In this document: piece by piece, positions 35,655 through 48,239 of the stretch
Layout: each line of letters begins with the position of its first letter
Numbering within the stretch: position 1 is the stretch's first letter
Assembly (NCBI GenBank): GCA_018894105.1
Contig: CM032117.1
Coordinates: 52,052,503-52,116,502 of the forward strand
DNA: 64,000 nt
Direction of reading: 5' to 3'
DNA from: Jacaranda mimosifolia
Taxonomy: Eukaryota > Streptophyta > Magnoliopsida > Lamiales > Bignoniaceae
The notes under the pieces: model-generated
The model's database searches: none
Told to the model about the DNA's origin: nothing
Seen by the model: the letters and a program-made list of their open reading frames with translations, nothing else
Translations under genes and position numbers: made by a program

Positions 35655-35997
35655 TTTAGCGCTCATTTGATTTTATTTTCATTTCTATCATTTTCAAAAT
35701 ATTGAAAAGTAGTTACTGGAAATAAGTTGAAAATGAATTTGTATTTAAATAGATTGTTAGAAAAGTAATGATTATGTTAGATTTAGTTTGTAGGTTGTAG
35801 GTGGAGAGGTAGAAATAATGGAATAGAGAGAAAAAATATATAGATTCTTGTGAGAAGATATACATGTTATTAGGGAATGTGTTTTGAAAATAAAAATGAA
35901 AATGATGGGTGAAAATATGTAAAAAGTAATGTATTTTATTTTTAAAATAGTAGAAAATATAAAAGAATTTTGAAAATAAAACCAAACAAGCGCTAAA
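35655..35997. mobile_element. MITE related to MITE 4
   Basis: Ends TTTAGCGCTCATTTG and CAAACAAGCGCTAAA are inverted repeats, followed by ATTTTATTTTC / GAAAATAAAAC on both sides. Interior related, in opposite orientation, to 7585-7910 and 44560-44852. A clean target duplication was not identified. Confidence 0.7.
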
Positions 35998-37103
35998 CCT
36001 TGACGAGTACAGGAAATAGGTTAGAGTTCATAAATTGAATCCAACCCAACATGATTATAGATTAGGACATTGGGCCTTAAAATTTTAGAAATAAGTTTAA
36101 GTGAGTTGGATTTATGTGAGTTTTATTAGATTTTTGGTTCAATATGCGTTCAAGTAAATTTAAAATGGGTCAATTAAAAAATTTAACTAAAATTTAACTA
36201 AAATCTAATAAATTTAAAAAAACAATATATTGAATTAATGATAAAAAATCTATATTATTTTGACTTACTTATTTTGTCAAAGTCTTGTGCTCTTGAATTA
36301 TTTCTGATTTTACAATTGAAATAAACATTCTGATTTGAATATATTAATAAATTAGTTGCCTAACATTCTTTAAAAATACAAGTTTTGGTGTATGAATAAT
36401 ATCTTGAAGTCATAAGAACAAATCTTGTGTCTATTAATCTAAAAGAAATTCTAAATTTGTTGTTTGACTAATATTACATGCTAATAATAAGATTGACATG
36501 CAGTGTTTACTAATTCTTGAAAAATTAATAAAAATTAACATATTCATGACTAAAATTCCATACACACTTACTGATGCGACAATTATGAAATTTTCTTAAA
36601 GTTGTCAATTCGTTAAGAAACCAGTACTATTCAGAATCAATTTAATTCTAACACAATTTTATATTATGAAGAAAATTATAAAATAAATATATAACATAAT
36701 AAATCATTTGGTTATATTGTAAAATTATACATTGAGTAAGGTGCAAAAGGCATATTGATATTACTATTGTCTTTTAAATTAATTTTTTTTAATAAATAAA
36801 ATGAGTCAAAATTAATTTTTTTTAATAATTAAGATGAGTCAAAAATTTGTTATTGGACCATTTTAGACTCAATGCAACCCGCTTCAACCAATCCATCTAA
36901 ATTCACATTGAACTCACTTTAACCCAAACTAAATCTAATTCAACCCATCATTACCATCAGTATGAGTAATAATTGACATGCATGTAAGCATTATATATAG
37001 ATCAATATTTGAATAAACTCTTGGTTGTGGTTTTAAATTTCACCTATATCCAAAGTATATCATTGTAAAACTTAGTATATCTTTTTTACCATAGATATGC
37101 ATT
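35998..37103. other. Non-coding AT-rich sequence with hAT-like words
   Basis: No gene. Stretches with AACCCAA and TTGAATCCAACCC wording resemble subterminal parts of hAT elements, but inverted ends could not be matched. The part from about 37030 is a relative of 39480-39540. Confidence 0.4.
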
Positions 37104-37847
37104 TGAACCTGTTAATGGATAGGGTAAGCTAAAAAAATCATACTCAAGCCCACACCCAAACCTATTCCTATACTTATTAAAGATAATTAATGGGTCGAGA
37201 TAGTGCCTATACTCATAATTACCCATGTACTCGTACCAAAATACTATTCATTACTATATACTCAAATTTAACCTACTAACCTAAAAATTATCTATACTGA
37301 AATTAAATGTATACCACTTATAAACTTTGTATATATTAATTTTTATGTAATAGCTAATATATCTTTTTAGCTATTTTCATATATTTGCTTCAATATATTA
37401 TATGAACTAACACTATTAAATAAGAGAGGGAAGAATAAAATTAAAGAGAAAAAAGAAGTAGCATACTTAAGAAAAACAATAGAAAGAAAAAATATAATAT
37501 GGAGGAGAGAAAAGAAAAGAAAAAAAAAATTCTTTTTTACTTTTGATTTTTTAATATACCCAAAATCAAATGAAAAGATTAACTAAATTAAATAAAATAT
37601 AGAAAATGTTTGTTTGTATCATATACCAAATAATTTTTTTAGTATATATTGAGATAATAAGTCTATATATTAAAGACATAAGCCCAATAAACTAGGCCCA
37701 ATGGATATTGGGTTAGATAAGATATGAAGAGTTAGAATCTTATTATTTTGCATATATTTTAGGGCAGAGTAGAATTTAAAGTATTTTGCTTGAATATTTT
37801 AGAGTGTGGGCCTGAATAAAATAATACCCTACCCATTAACAGGTTTA
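37104..37847. mobile_element. Probable hAT-type non-autonomous element
   Basis: Ends TGAACCTGTTAATGGATAGGG and (reverse complement) TAAACCTGTTAATGGGTAGGG form good inverted repeats of about 22 bp. Target duplication eroded (TATGCATT versus TAAACATA). The related tract at 39480-39560 lacks the insertion, which supports the ends. Confidence 0.68.
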
Positions 37848-37859
37848 TAAACATATAGG

Positions 37860-38740
37860 ATTATGTAAAAGTACAAGTTAGACATAATATGAAACATATG
37901 ACAGCAAAAATCATGAAGTAATGTGTGAAGCATATAAAGATTTGCTATTAAAAGTAAACTAAACTTTCATAAATAGGTTGCACATAATGACTTAAAATGA
38001 AGTAATTTAACACATGAAGAGAGCCAAATAACTCCAATACAATCATTTATAGCTCCAGTGACAATGATTGAACTAAAACAAGTCCACCCAATGTAAGATC
38101 AAGAAACTTTCAAATTTGAACATCTTACCTTTGTTGATATATAGGCTTTTTCTTCGTATTATTATGCGGTTCACTTCTTTCTGAAATCAATCACAAATGG
38201 AGGGAGTTTGTAGCTAAATGCTCTGAATTGATTTGCAACCCAAGAAAAAAAATATGCAAAAAAGAAAAACGTCATCATTTTCACATTCAGCAGCCTTATA
38301 ATTTGGATGGAATAGAAGATGATTTTTTGAGATGGTTACCTTTACAGCCAAGAGACGGAAGAGAGATTATATAATATTCTCCCAAGTATCAAATTTAAAT
38401 AGTGACACTTCTCAAATTTATGTAGGTGTAGTTTTTGATCATATTATCCCTCGTTGGCAACCCCAACTGATTTATAACATGGGGGTCCTCCAACATCGAG
38501 AGCATATCTTTGTAAGTTTAGATAAATTCTCAATCCAAGAATGAGATTCTTTCAATAAAAAAAATGATGGATTCTAATTGAGCAATATGGTACGTAAACT
38601 TCTCTATCCTAACTTCACATTTTAGTTTAGCATAATCCTTAAGCTAATAATGAGATTCTTTCAACAAATTATCTAGTGAGATTTACTAAAGAAGAAAGGT
38701 ATAGCTTCAATATCGAAACATCATTTGCTCATTTAGATTA
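37860..38740 (-). repeat. Inverted relative of the segment A/B upstream region
   Basis: Read on the minus strand, parts resemble 4147-4960 and 42188-42960: words such as AATCTCATT...TAAGGATTATGCTAAAC, CTCCATTTGTGATTGA and GAAAGTTTCTTGATCTTA occur in the same order. The match is patchy, so this is an old copy. With NLR C also on the minus strand, it suggests NLR C and its upstream region belong to an inverted duplicate. A small open frame (38332-38544) is not conserved. Confidence 0.6.
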
Positions 38741-38745
38741 AAAAG

Positions 38746-39243
38746 GTCTTTGATTAAACTTATTTAAAAAATCTTATAAATTTTTATGATTTATAAGATA
38801 TTTTTAGAACTCAGAAGATGATATATATTATTTTAAATTTAAGTTTTTGAAGTTTTGGATATTAAAGTAAGATTTTGGAGCTTAGTATATGATCAAAATT
38901 AAAGGAGCTGTTAAAATCTTAAAAATAAGTTTTATTTTTATTTTTAATTTTTAAATTTAAATTCACACACGCACAAAGAAGTTGGGGCTATTTGGATTTA
39001 AACCCCTAATCTCACACTTATGTATGTATGAGGATAGTGCCATTTGATCAATTGATTAGTAGCTTAAAAGTAAATTAAGAACTCATTACTCTTTTTAAAA
39101 GAGTTCATAAGATTATGTCATGTTATTTTGGGACCTCATAACCTTTCTTCTAAAACAATCTACAAATATTTTATATCTAATTATAGGCTCTCAAATAATT
39201 ATAAAATATTTTTTTGAGTTTATAAGCTCACCTAAGCACCCTC
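38746..39243. mobile_element. Diverged Tourist-like MITE
   Basis: Left end AGGTCTTTGATTAAACTT and right end AAGCTCACCTAAGCACCCTC recall MITE 1 and 2. The interior has CTTATAAGAT-type words plus about 100 bp of foreign sequence near 38945-39060. Right flank is TAA. Confidence 0.55.
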
Positions 39244-40529
39244 TAATTATTCTCTAGGAGCAAAAGTAAACTCAATCCTACAAAAGACGTGAAATACAAT
39301 GCAAAAGTCACACTAAAACGAAAAAAAGGGAAGCAATATTGGCTTGGGAATGTTATAAATTGCTAATAAGTCATTTCTCATGAATGATATATCATTGGAA
39401 TTCTCCAATATCTAACGCATAATTTTTGTACACAAACTAATATTTAAATTAATTCTTGATTGGAGTTTGAAATTTCTCTGGATAATCAATGTATATCATC
39501 ATGAAACTTAGTATATCACTTTTACAACATTAAGGCATGATTATTTAAAAGATAAAAAATCAATGCATCTACATGAAACATATAATATGAGAATAAGAAA
39601 TTACAAATAATGTGAAACATATAAACATTTGGTATTAAAGATCCATTAAACATATACAAACAAATTGTGACATGAAATGAAGTTTATAAATAGAATCTAT
39701 TATAAGGTTGAAGAACCATTTTTCTTCGATAGATATTCTCAGAATGCCTATTTATAATTGTAAATAGGACTTCTTAGAATTGAGTTAAACATTCAAATAT
39801 ATATATATATATATATTTGTTTAATTATTGCGTAAAAAACTTATTATATTCAAATATTTCGTCGAAGAAGTTTCAAATTTATTTGATTTCACAAGTACAA
39901 TCAATTGAAGTGCTATTATATCTTGGGAGATTACACATAATTCATTAGAAACCTTAAAACACTATGATCGATGAATAAAACCTTAGTTTTGCATGGTGGC
40001 ATTCATTTGATATCATTCAAGATTCATGCAGGCTTTTTTCACTTCTTGTTATTTAGTATATATTATAAACTATTTTTATTTACTATTATTTTTTGTTTGT
40101 TTGCCGATTTCATATTAGAATTGATTTTTTTTTAATATTTTTATTTTATTTTAGTATCAATATTTTTGTATTCCTTCTATCTTGCAAAACAAAAATAATT
40201 TCGTAATTTAGTGCTTACCTTGTGTCTATTTTTCTATTTATTCAATAAATAAATTCTATTTCACTTATGCAAGTATACACAATTAACATCTATTAATTTC
40301 CATCAGTTTGCTTATTTATGTTAGATGAACTCTCCTGTAATGTATAAAATTTTTTAACCAAGTGAAGTGATGCAATTGAAGTCCTCTGTCTTGGCTTTGC
40401 TTTTCAAGTTCAGAATAATTTTGAAGGTGGGAATGAGATTCTCCGACAAGCCATGTAGTATTCTAGTGAACAACAAGATTAATCCTAAGAATCAGATTCT
40501 TCACTAAATTAAGTGGAATTTAAATACAG
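39244..40529. other. Non-coding sequence, partly a direct repeat of 37030-38000
   Basis: No gene. 39490-39700 resembles 37060-37100 plus 37848-38010 in the same orientation (CTTAGTATATC, ATATGAAACATATRA, GACATGAAATGAAG), so a local direct duplication is likely. AT dinucleotide run at 39798-39817. Confidence 0.5.
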
Positions 40530-40554
40530 AAAAGGTATAGCTTTGCTGTACTAA

Positions 40555-43500
40555 CTTCTACCTTGGCTTTTTCGGACTTTAACTTTTCTCCCAATGTAAG
40601 ATTGAATCTATCCCAATTTGAGAAAATGAATACAATGCAAAACTTGTACAAAACATAGGAAGCAAACCATGTCTTAGCAAATTAATATGTATGGACCATA
40701 ATTGGCCATCAAGGAGGCACCTATAAGTAGTTACAAGTTGCAAGCACTGCCCATAACTAGAAATTAGTTATTTGAACACACTCTGTGCCACTACTGAAAT
40801 TTTTATAGTATAAAATAAATAAAAATTTATTTATTTTTTTATATAATAGTATATAATATTTTGGACTTTCGGGATGTTTCAAAAACTTTGTACAATGTGG
40901 GACAAAATTTACATAACCCCATTATTGTATTGGACCAAAATAATTTTACCAATATTTTCCATTGAAAAATTAACAATGAGATCAATGGTGTGAAGAAAAA
41001 CTAATATATATAGGACTAAATTTTGCTAATTTTTAAAGCACAATTTCAAATTTATAAATCATTTTTATAATTTGAGCGACTTTCTTGTGTAGAAATTGAG
41101 ACTATAACAAATACACTAAAAATAATAGCTTTTACTCAGTAGAAATTGATGTAATACGTACAAACCATTAATTTTTCACAATTATAAAACAGGTGTATTT
41201 GGATGCCAAATTTAAACATGTATATGCTTTTAACCTCTCCCTGCTATAGTTATTTTATCATAATTATGTGATTTTACCAAATCTGATTATGTTTATATGT
41301 ATATCAATGAGCACATCAGCTTAAACTTCTCTATATTTGAATTAAAATCCAAACAAAATTAGAATTGGGATACAAAAGTGGACTTCTAAAATCTAGCATA
41401 TGGGCATCTTTTATTTCTTATTTAAGTTGAAGTGCTATTTCATTAATTAGAATGCAATACATATATTATTAAGTTATTAACATATATATCATTACCTCAT
41501 GAAATAAAGTTTGTAATTAAACAAAGCAGCCAAAAAAGACACAAGTGATTTCACATCGAAGAAAATTTATTATTTATGCACCCTCATAACGGATTAATCA
41601 TAAATTATTGAATTCTCAAAATTTTAGACAACATTCAAAGTAAAATAATCCTTAAAAACTATTTTTTTTTAATCAAATATATAGTAGTCTAAGCTTATAT
41701 GCTCAATGACACGTTTATGATCAAATTTGGTAAATCAATATATGTAAATTTTAACAACATATATGTTTGAATTAATTTAACAATAATGCCTGGTTTGAAT
41801 TACATCAATTTTTACCAATTAATTAAACCCATTACTATGTCTAAATTTCCACGCAATTACATCAGTTTAGTATGTGAAACTTTGTGACAATTATTGCTAG
41901 CAGTTGCAACTTGTAAACCTAAATAAACATAATATCATTAAGCAATTAAGACACCTTGTTAGAGGCCAAATTCTGTCCATTCATATTTTGTAAACCATTT
42001 TTTGTGACCATTTTCTCTTAATTACAAGTCCATTACACAAATTTCACTTCCTCTTACAGGCATGGGATTTCCATTTTTGCTTTCTGAGGAAAATTATGTA
42101 GTCCCAAAAAGCAATTGAAGAAGTTAGTATAGTGAAGCTAGCCAGCTATATCTTCTTGATATTTACTAATCAATCCCACTTGATTTAGTGAAAGGATCTC
42201 TTTCTTAGCTTGAAAATTAATCTAAACATAGAGAGTGAAGTTAGGATAAAGAAGTTCATCTTTTTGTTTACTAGAATCCCATATATCTGTCGAAAGAATC
42301 CAATCCTTCGCTTAAGAATAATTATCCAAGTTTAATTAAAAAGCAAAGCAAAGACAGAGAATTTTAATCACATCATTTGGCTTGGTTAAAGAATCTCATT
42401 CGTGACTTGAGAATTCATCTAAACATAAAATGAATAGACTCTCTTTGTTGGAGAGTCTCTGTATTATAAATTGGTGCCTATGAGGGTCAACATGATCTGA
42501 AAAGTATACCTGTATAAGAAAGTGGTTTTCTTTTGAATTTAATATTTAGAGATATACTATAAAATCTCCCTTCATCTACTATCTATAGGTAATCAAGTTA
42601 TTAATTATCTTTATATTTCATCTTAGAAGGCTTATTAATCTGAAGCGATTGCTCTTCTTCTTTTCTTTTTTCTTTCTTTCTTTATTTTTTTTTTTATTCC
42701 TGAAAATTTAATCATCAATTTGGAGCATTTAGGCTGGAGTTGCTAATTCCCTCCATTTGTGATTGAACTCAGACAGAAGTGAGGCATATAATAAAGCAGG
42801 TTAGAAAATCAAATATGAAAGTTTATTTCTTGATCTTATATAGGATGAATATAATTAACTTGTTTCACTTCCATCATTAATTGGTACTACTATATAATCT
42901 TCATGTGTTAAAATTCTTCAATTAAAGTCATTATTTAACAACAAATATTTGTTTGCTTCACATTATTTCATAAGTGATTTTTGTTGACATGATATGCTTC
43001 ATATTATGCAGTGCTTTTTCTTTTAAATAACCGTGCTTTTAAAATGTTACTAGCAAATTGTACGTGCAATGTATGGATATTATACACAACTATTTGTAAA
43101 TTCTTTCTAAGTCATTCACATTTATAGTGACAGAAAGCCTTTTGCATAATGTTATGTGGAAATATTATACTGAAATTTACATATTATATACATCAATTTA
43201 TAATTTCTCTTATATAATTCAAATTATAGTAGAATAGTAGATATTGTATTATGAGTACCTTTTACTTTTATGTTTTGTATTTAATATATTATCTGGACAT
43301 ACTTTATATTGTATTATTTTATTATAAATCAAGGTATGATTTTACATTGTATTGCTTTAAATTATACATATTTACTTTTTTGAGTTCTTAATTAATTTGT
43401 TTTACTCAGTAATTTATATCTTGCATCAGTGGATCTTGTGTTTCATGGTGAATTTAAAGCCAATTTTTATATACTTCTATTATTTGGCTCACTTGTAACT

Positions 43501-44559
43501 TTTATTATATTAAAAATATTTTAATACATCACTATTTAAAGGATAAAAAAGTAAGAGAAATAAAATATATAAAGTACAAATTTATTTGTTTTTGGGAAGG
43601 AATAAAAGATTAGAAAATTAATTACTGATCAAATTGTGTAACTAATAATGGTAAAAATTATTTAATCATTAATTATTGAATCAGATGAAACAAAATAGTT
43701 GTTATCTTCTTTTCTTTCTTAGTTCATGGATTTAAATTATTTTTCTCTTCTTCCATTGTAATTTGATTTACTCTATCTTCTTTTTGTTCTTATTTTGTTG
43801 AGTCTTAATCATTTTTAGTTGGTTTACATAAAGAAAATGTTTTTATAAAAATAACTTTAAAACTCAAAAGAGAAAAATATGTAATTAGCTTCCAAAAACT
43901 TTGGATAGTTTCTAATCCACTTTCATTATACTAAAACAAATTAACTACTTCAAGGCTTCAATCACTGTTAAACTAATCCAAATTCGATTTTATCTTCTGC
44001 AAAAAAAAATTCATTCAAAAGGAATGCTTAGTATATATATAATATTAATAGTAATCAAAATTTTAATGTAAATTCTTTTGTTATTTTTTATTGAGCATCA
44101 AATTTTCTGGAATTTTCAATATAAGAGTTTGTGATTAATTTTGTTTCATGTTTTTATTTGAATGAAAAATTTATTTGTAGCATATATTATGAACATCTTT
44201 GAATTTACGTAAAATATGGAATGAATATGTCCAATAATTTGTCTAATAACTAATCTGTATAGGGAGAAAGAATTTAACAATAAAAAAGAAAGATCAATTG
44301 ATTCTTAAAATTCTAGGTGTATATATATATATATATATATATGGATTAATCTTGGGTAGTATGTAAAATTTGATTTGAATTTAGTGTAAAATAAGTTACC
44401 ATACGTTCAAATTTTTGACATTTAAGTTACGAACAGAAGTACACTAACAATGACCTCAACTACATATGCAAAATTTAATATTTATGAACCAAAAGAAAAA
44501 AGATTCTATATACTTTCCACAAATATGTCTTTTAATCTCTAAATAATCACATCATCACC
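40555..44559. other. Non-coding region upstream of NLR B
   Basis: No gene. Pairs with 2935-7584 of segment A minus its MITEs. The tract 40760-41525 has no partner in A and no recognised ends. Confidence 0.65.
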
Positions 44560-44852
44560 TCAAATTCTATTTTTATTATTTTTTACTATTTGAAAATTGA
44601 AACATATCACTTTATACACATTTTCTCCCAACATATTTTCATTTTTATTTTCAAAATAGATTTCTCAATAACCTATATATTTTCTCTTTGTACTCTCTCT
44701 CTCTCTCTCTCTCTACAACCTACTGAATCCAATATAATCATTAATTTTCTAACAATCTATCTAAATACAAACTTATTTTCATTAACTACTTTTTCAATTT
44801 TTGAAAATGATGAAAATACAAAATAAAAAATGAAAATAAACCAAACAGGCCC
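44560..44852. mobile_element. MITE 4, copy B (left end lost)
   Basis: Right end CCAAACAGGCCC followed by TAA matches MITE 4. The left end is missing through a deletion relative to A. Contains a (CT)n run at 44694-44714. Confidence 0.65.
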
Positions 44853-45082
44853 TAAAGTAATATCTTTTTTTTTTTAAAGAGAAATATCTTTTTTATTCAC
44901 ATACAATCCTCTTGTACGCTTTAGTAGTACGAAAATACAAAAACATCCACATTAAATTTTATCAAAAGGGTGTATCGTTGAACTTTTTTTGCAACATCTT
45001 ATGAGTTCATACATTTTACAAAATACTTTTTTTGGATACTAGAAAACGTAAAGATCTTTCTTTAAAATAAATTTTTTAGTAT

Positions 45083-45381
45083 ATATACTATTAATAAAGT
45101 ACCCCTTCTTGGTATGTTTTCATGTCATGTATCTAAAATGCCCTCACTTTTTTTTTTTTTTTAATAATTTTCATAACTACAACTATATGGTAATTACCAT
45201 TTACAACTCACATATTCTATACCCATAATTGTCATTTTAGCTTAATATTTTATTATTATTTATGTAAAAACTCAAATAAATATCAAATGCTATTAAAAAT
45301 GAATACTGTATTAAAAAATAAATTTTTTACTCTAGTTTATAAAATTTTTGGCACATACATTGATTGTGCCCAAATTACTAG
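45083..45381 (+). mobile_element. Non-autonomous Helitron-like element
   Basis: 3' end shows the Helitron pattern: hairpin GGCAC-N11-GTGCC (45350-45370), then CAAATTA and CTAG at 45378-45381, followed by host T. The 5' end TATACTATTAATAAAG resembles plant Helitron starts (TC is mutated). Segment A has the unoccupied site (TTTAGTATTTTAATTATTTA around 8036-8055), consistent with insertion between A and T without duplication. Confidence 0.7.
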
Positions 45382-45582
45382 TTTCAGTTAATTGATGGTT
45401 CAAAATAGGGCAACTTATAAGGCAAAGAAATGTAATTTTTTTTAGAAAAGAAAAAACTGCTTATAATCTTATTTTTTGAGTTACTAACATAATTTGCTGA
45501 AAAAATTACCAAATTCTCAATTCCCAATTCTCATATAGAAATCAATTTTGCTCTCCATTGAGTTTTATACAATACTATAATC

Positions 45583-45606
45583 ATGGCTATTTCTGAAATT
45601 TTTTAA
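45583..45606 (+). promoter_or_regulatory. Short upstream open reading frame in the NLR B leader
   Basis: ATG at 45583 encodes seven codons (MAISEIF) ending TAA, 33 bases before the main start. The same ATG exists in NLR A but there reads through, and an equivalent sequence is in frame with NLR C. It could limit translation; this is inferred only. Confidence 0.45.
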
Positions 45607-45638
45607 GGCAAATTAGTTCTTGTAGAAGATCATAAAAA

Positions 45639-48239
45639 ATGGCAGACACCGTAGTTCAAACAGTCATCAGCAAAGCAGGAAATCTCCTCGACCAAGCAGG
45701 GACTCGCGTGTACCAATTGCCAGAGAACATCACCTGGATCCAAACCGAGATGAGGACCCTCCAGTCCTACCTACAAGACGCTGAATCCAAAAAAGCTGGG
45801 AGCAGCGAAGTGGCTAACTTGATTACCAATATCAGGGATCTTGCCCAGGATGTGGAAGATATTATGGACACTTATCTTCCAGAGATTGAATCCCACAGCT
45901 TCACGGGGGGGCCATTGCATTTTCTCAAGGAGGCTCCAGGCATTCTTTGCTATTGTCTCACAGCCAATAAGTTCGCCCTGGAGATTGAAAAAATTAAGAA
46001 AAGAGTAGAAGCTCTTGAAATTTCCAGGGAAAAATGTAAGATCACTGCAGAATCTAATGCAAAACCCATAATTGACGGGGAAATGTGGGATAACAGAAAG
46101 AAGTTTCTTCGAGCCCGTGAGTCCAAGAAAATATTTGGTCGTGAAGGAACTTTGCAGAAACTAGAGGCACAAATACTTGCTGAAAACAAGCAGTGGAGAG
46201 TGATATCAATTGTTGGGGCTGCAGGTGTGGGTAAGACTACAGTCGCGAGGAGAATTTACCACAAAGTGAAAAATGATTTCCAGTGTTGTGCGATAGTGTA
46301 CGTGTCGCAGGAGCCGAATGTAGGAGAGCTTAAACTTGACATAGCAAGACAGGTATGCCTCAGCGAGGATAAGATCAAGGAAAACTTGGAGGAAAACCTG
46401 TATTTGTGGCTCCAAGAGAAGAAGTATCTAATCCTTCTTGATGATGTTTGGGATACGAAAACATGGGATCTCTTGAAATTTAACTTCCCCACCAATTCAG
46501 AAAATGGTAGCAGAATAATTGTTACTTCTCGAAATACTGATGTTGGTAGGTACATTGGTGGTGAGGGCTCTTTGGTTCCTTTGGATCATTTGAGTGAAAA
46601 GGATGGGAAGGAACTCTTCTATAATATGATCTTGTCCACGCCCGATGAAAAACTCCCACCGGTGCTAAACGATATCGGTGGGAAGATAGTGGCGAGGTGT
46701 GGTGGTTTGCCATTAGCCATCGAGGTTGCTGCGGGTATGTTGCAGGCTAGGGAAAGAAGTAAACTTGCTTGGAATGAGGTACTTAGGAACATGAGTGAAG
46801 GTGCTGAGAATGATTGTATAAAGATATTGGCTTTGAGTTATAAGGATTTACCACCAGAGTTAAAGCCTCTCTTTCTTTACTTTGGGATATTCCCGGAGAA
46901 CCGTGAGATTTTAGTCCCTCAATTGATCCCCCTTTGGGTAACTGAGAAACTTATCCAAGTTGATGAGTCTGGAAAGGGCGACGACGTTGTGGAAGCCAAC
47001 ATATATAAGCTAATTTCCAGGAATTTAATCCAAGTTTCCAGGAGAAGAGCTGATGGGAGGGTTAGAAGTTGCCGCATTCATGCTCTTCTGCACGATCTTT
47101 GCACTCGTGTGGCAGAGGAAAATAACTTTTTCTATACCCGTAATAACCTGAAATCACGTGTTTTTCCTCCAATAGTCCGTAGGTTCACCACATATACCAG
47201 TAGTTCAAATAAATATGTCTTCAAAGAAGTCCAAATTCCAAAAATCCGGGCCTTGTTCTGTTTCAGTAGAGATAAGGAACTCTTTAGATATATGAGAGAC
47301 CATGCCTCGGACTTGAGATTCTTGCGGCTTCTTGTTATAGAAGTTGAAGATGGAGCACTTAGTCTCCCAAATGAGATTGCCAACTTGAGCGGCTTGAGCT
47401 ACCTTAAACTGAAAGGCGAGTTGTCTGAAATTCCCGCAGGCATCAGGAGACTTAAGAAACTAGAGACATTGGAGATAAAATCAAAGGATGTTCCCGAGGC
47501 TATTCTCAAGATGAAGCACTTGAAGCATTTATTCCTTAGTAGTTTAATAATGACGAAATCTTTCAGAACTTGCGGTCACTGGAAATCCAGAAATGCAGAG
47601 GATGGAATTGAGGTGAATTTAAAAAATCTAGAAACTTTGGACTTAGATTTTGGGCTGAGGTACTGCTTAACGCCCGGCTCATTAAAGAAACTCCCCAAGT
47701 TAGTAAGGTTAAGAATATATGTCACCAAGAAGCAAGTGTTGGACGTCCTCTTTGGTAAAACATTAGTACTACAAAAACTTGAGGACTTAAAGCTGGATGT
47801 TCTGGTTTCAATCTTCAATGGCATTCCAAGGCTGAATATGTCCCAGTATCAGTCTCTCAAGAAGCTCAATTTATACTTTGACATCCCACAGAAAATCGCA
47901 GATATGGTGGAATTTCCTCCGAATCTTGTGAAGATTACTCTTAGAAAGGTTGAAGACTTAGAAGATCATATGGGAGCTTTGAAAAGTCTGTCCAAATTAG
48001 AGATCATCAAACTGAAGAAATGCAGTGCACACAGGCTGGATTTCTCTGGAGAGAACAGTTTTCCCCAACTTCAAGTGTTGATGCTTAAGGATACGAAGTT
48101 CCAGGAGTTGGTGGTGGATGATGAAGGCCTTCCCAGTCTTGGTAAGTTCATCTACCGGCGCGCTGTGTTATCCCATTCAACAAGTATTCCGCCCAGACTC
48201 AGTAAAATTGTGGTGACAATAGACCAATATCAAGGTTAA
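45639..48239 (+). CDS. NLR B: CC-NB-ARC-LRR disease-resistance protein (R1/RPP13-like)
   Basis: Intact 866-residue frame, start ATG at 45639 (MADTVVQTVISKAGNL...), the same start as the pseudogene copy. Domains: Rx-type coiled coil about 1-130 with DVEDIMD at 71-77; NB-ARC with P-loop GAAGVGKTT (193-201), VSQE (222-225), kinase-2 LILLDDVW (264-271), RNBS-B GSRIIVTSRN (290-299), CGGLPLA (354-360), LFLYFGIFPE (411-420) and an LHD triad (484-486) in place of MHD; then about 370 residues of irregular leucine-rich repeats. All switch motifs look functional. Predicted role: intracellular receptor that detects pathogen effectors and triggers defence. The frame ends GGT TAA, but a GT donor at 48235 and an acceptor at 48361-48362 could join to GAG GAG TGA, changing only the last residues. 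PELPK 1 lies about 950 bp downstream on the same strand. Confidence 0.95.
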   Translation: MADTVVQTVISKAGNLLDQAGTRVYQLPENITWIQTEMRTLQSYLQDAESKKAGSSEVANLITNIRDLAQDVEDIMDTYLPEIESHSFTGGPLHFLKEAPGILCYCLTANKFALEIEKIKKRVEALEISREKCKITAESNAKPIIDGEMWDNRKKFLRARESKKIFGREGTLQKLEAQILAENKQWRVISIVGAAGVGKTTVARRIYHKVKNDFQCCAIVYVSQEPNVGELKLDIARQVCLSEDKIKENLEENLYLWLQEKKYLILLDDVWDTKTWDLLKFNFPTNSENGSRIIVTSRNTDVGRYIGGEGSLVPLDHLSEKDGKELFYNMILSTPDEKLPPVLNDIGGKIVARCGGLPLAIEVAAGMLQARERSKLAWNEVLRNMSEGAENDCIKILALSYKDLPPELKPLFLYFGIFPENREILVPQLIPLWVTEKLIQVDESGKGDDVVEANIYKLISRNLIQVSRRRADGRVRSCRIHALLHDLCTRVAEENNFFYTRNNLKSRVFPPIVRRFTTYTSSSNKYVFKEVQIPKIRALFCFSRDKELFRYMRDHASDLRFLRLLVIEVEDGALSLPNEIANLSGLSYLKLKGELSEIPAGIRRLKKLETLEIKSKDVPEAILKMKHLKHLFLSSLIMTKSFRTCGHWKSRNAEDGIEVNLKNLETLDLDFGLRYCLTPGSLKKLPKLVRLRIYVTKKQVLDVLFGKTLVLQKLEDLKLDVLVSIFNGIPRLNMSQYQSLKKLNLYFDIPQKIADMVEFPPNLVKITLRKVEDLEDHMGALKSLSKLEIIKLKKCSAHRLDFSGENSFPQLQVLMLKDTKFQELVVDDEGLPSLGKFIYRRAVLSHSTSIPPRLSKIVVTIDQYQG

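Noticed and set aside
35998..36970. A further hAT element with AACCCAA words
   Set aside because: Matching inverted ends and an 8-bp duplication could not be located.
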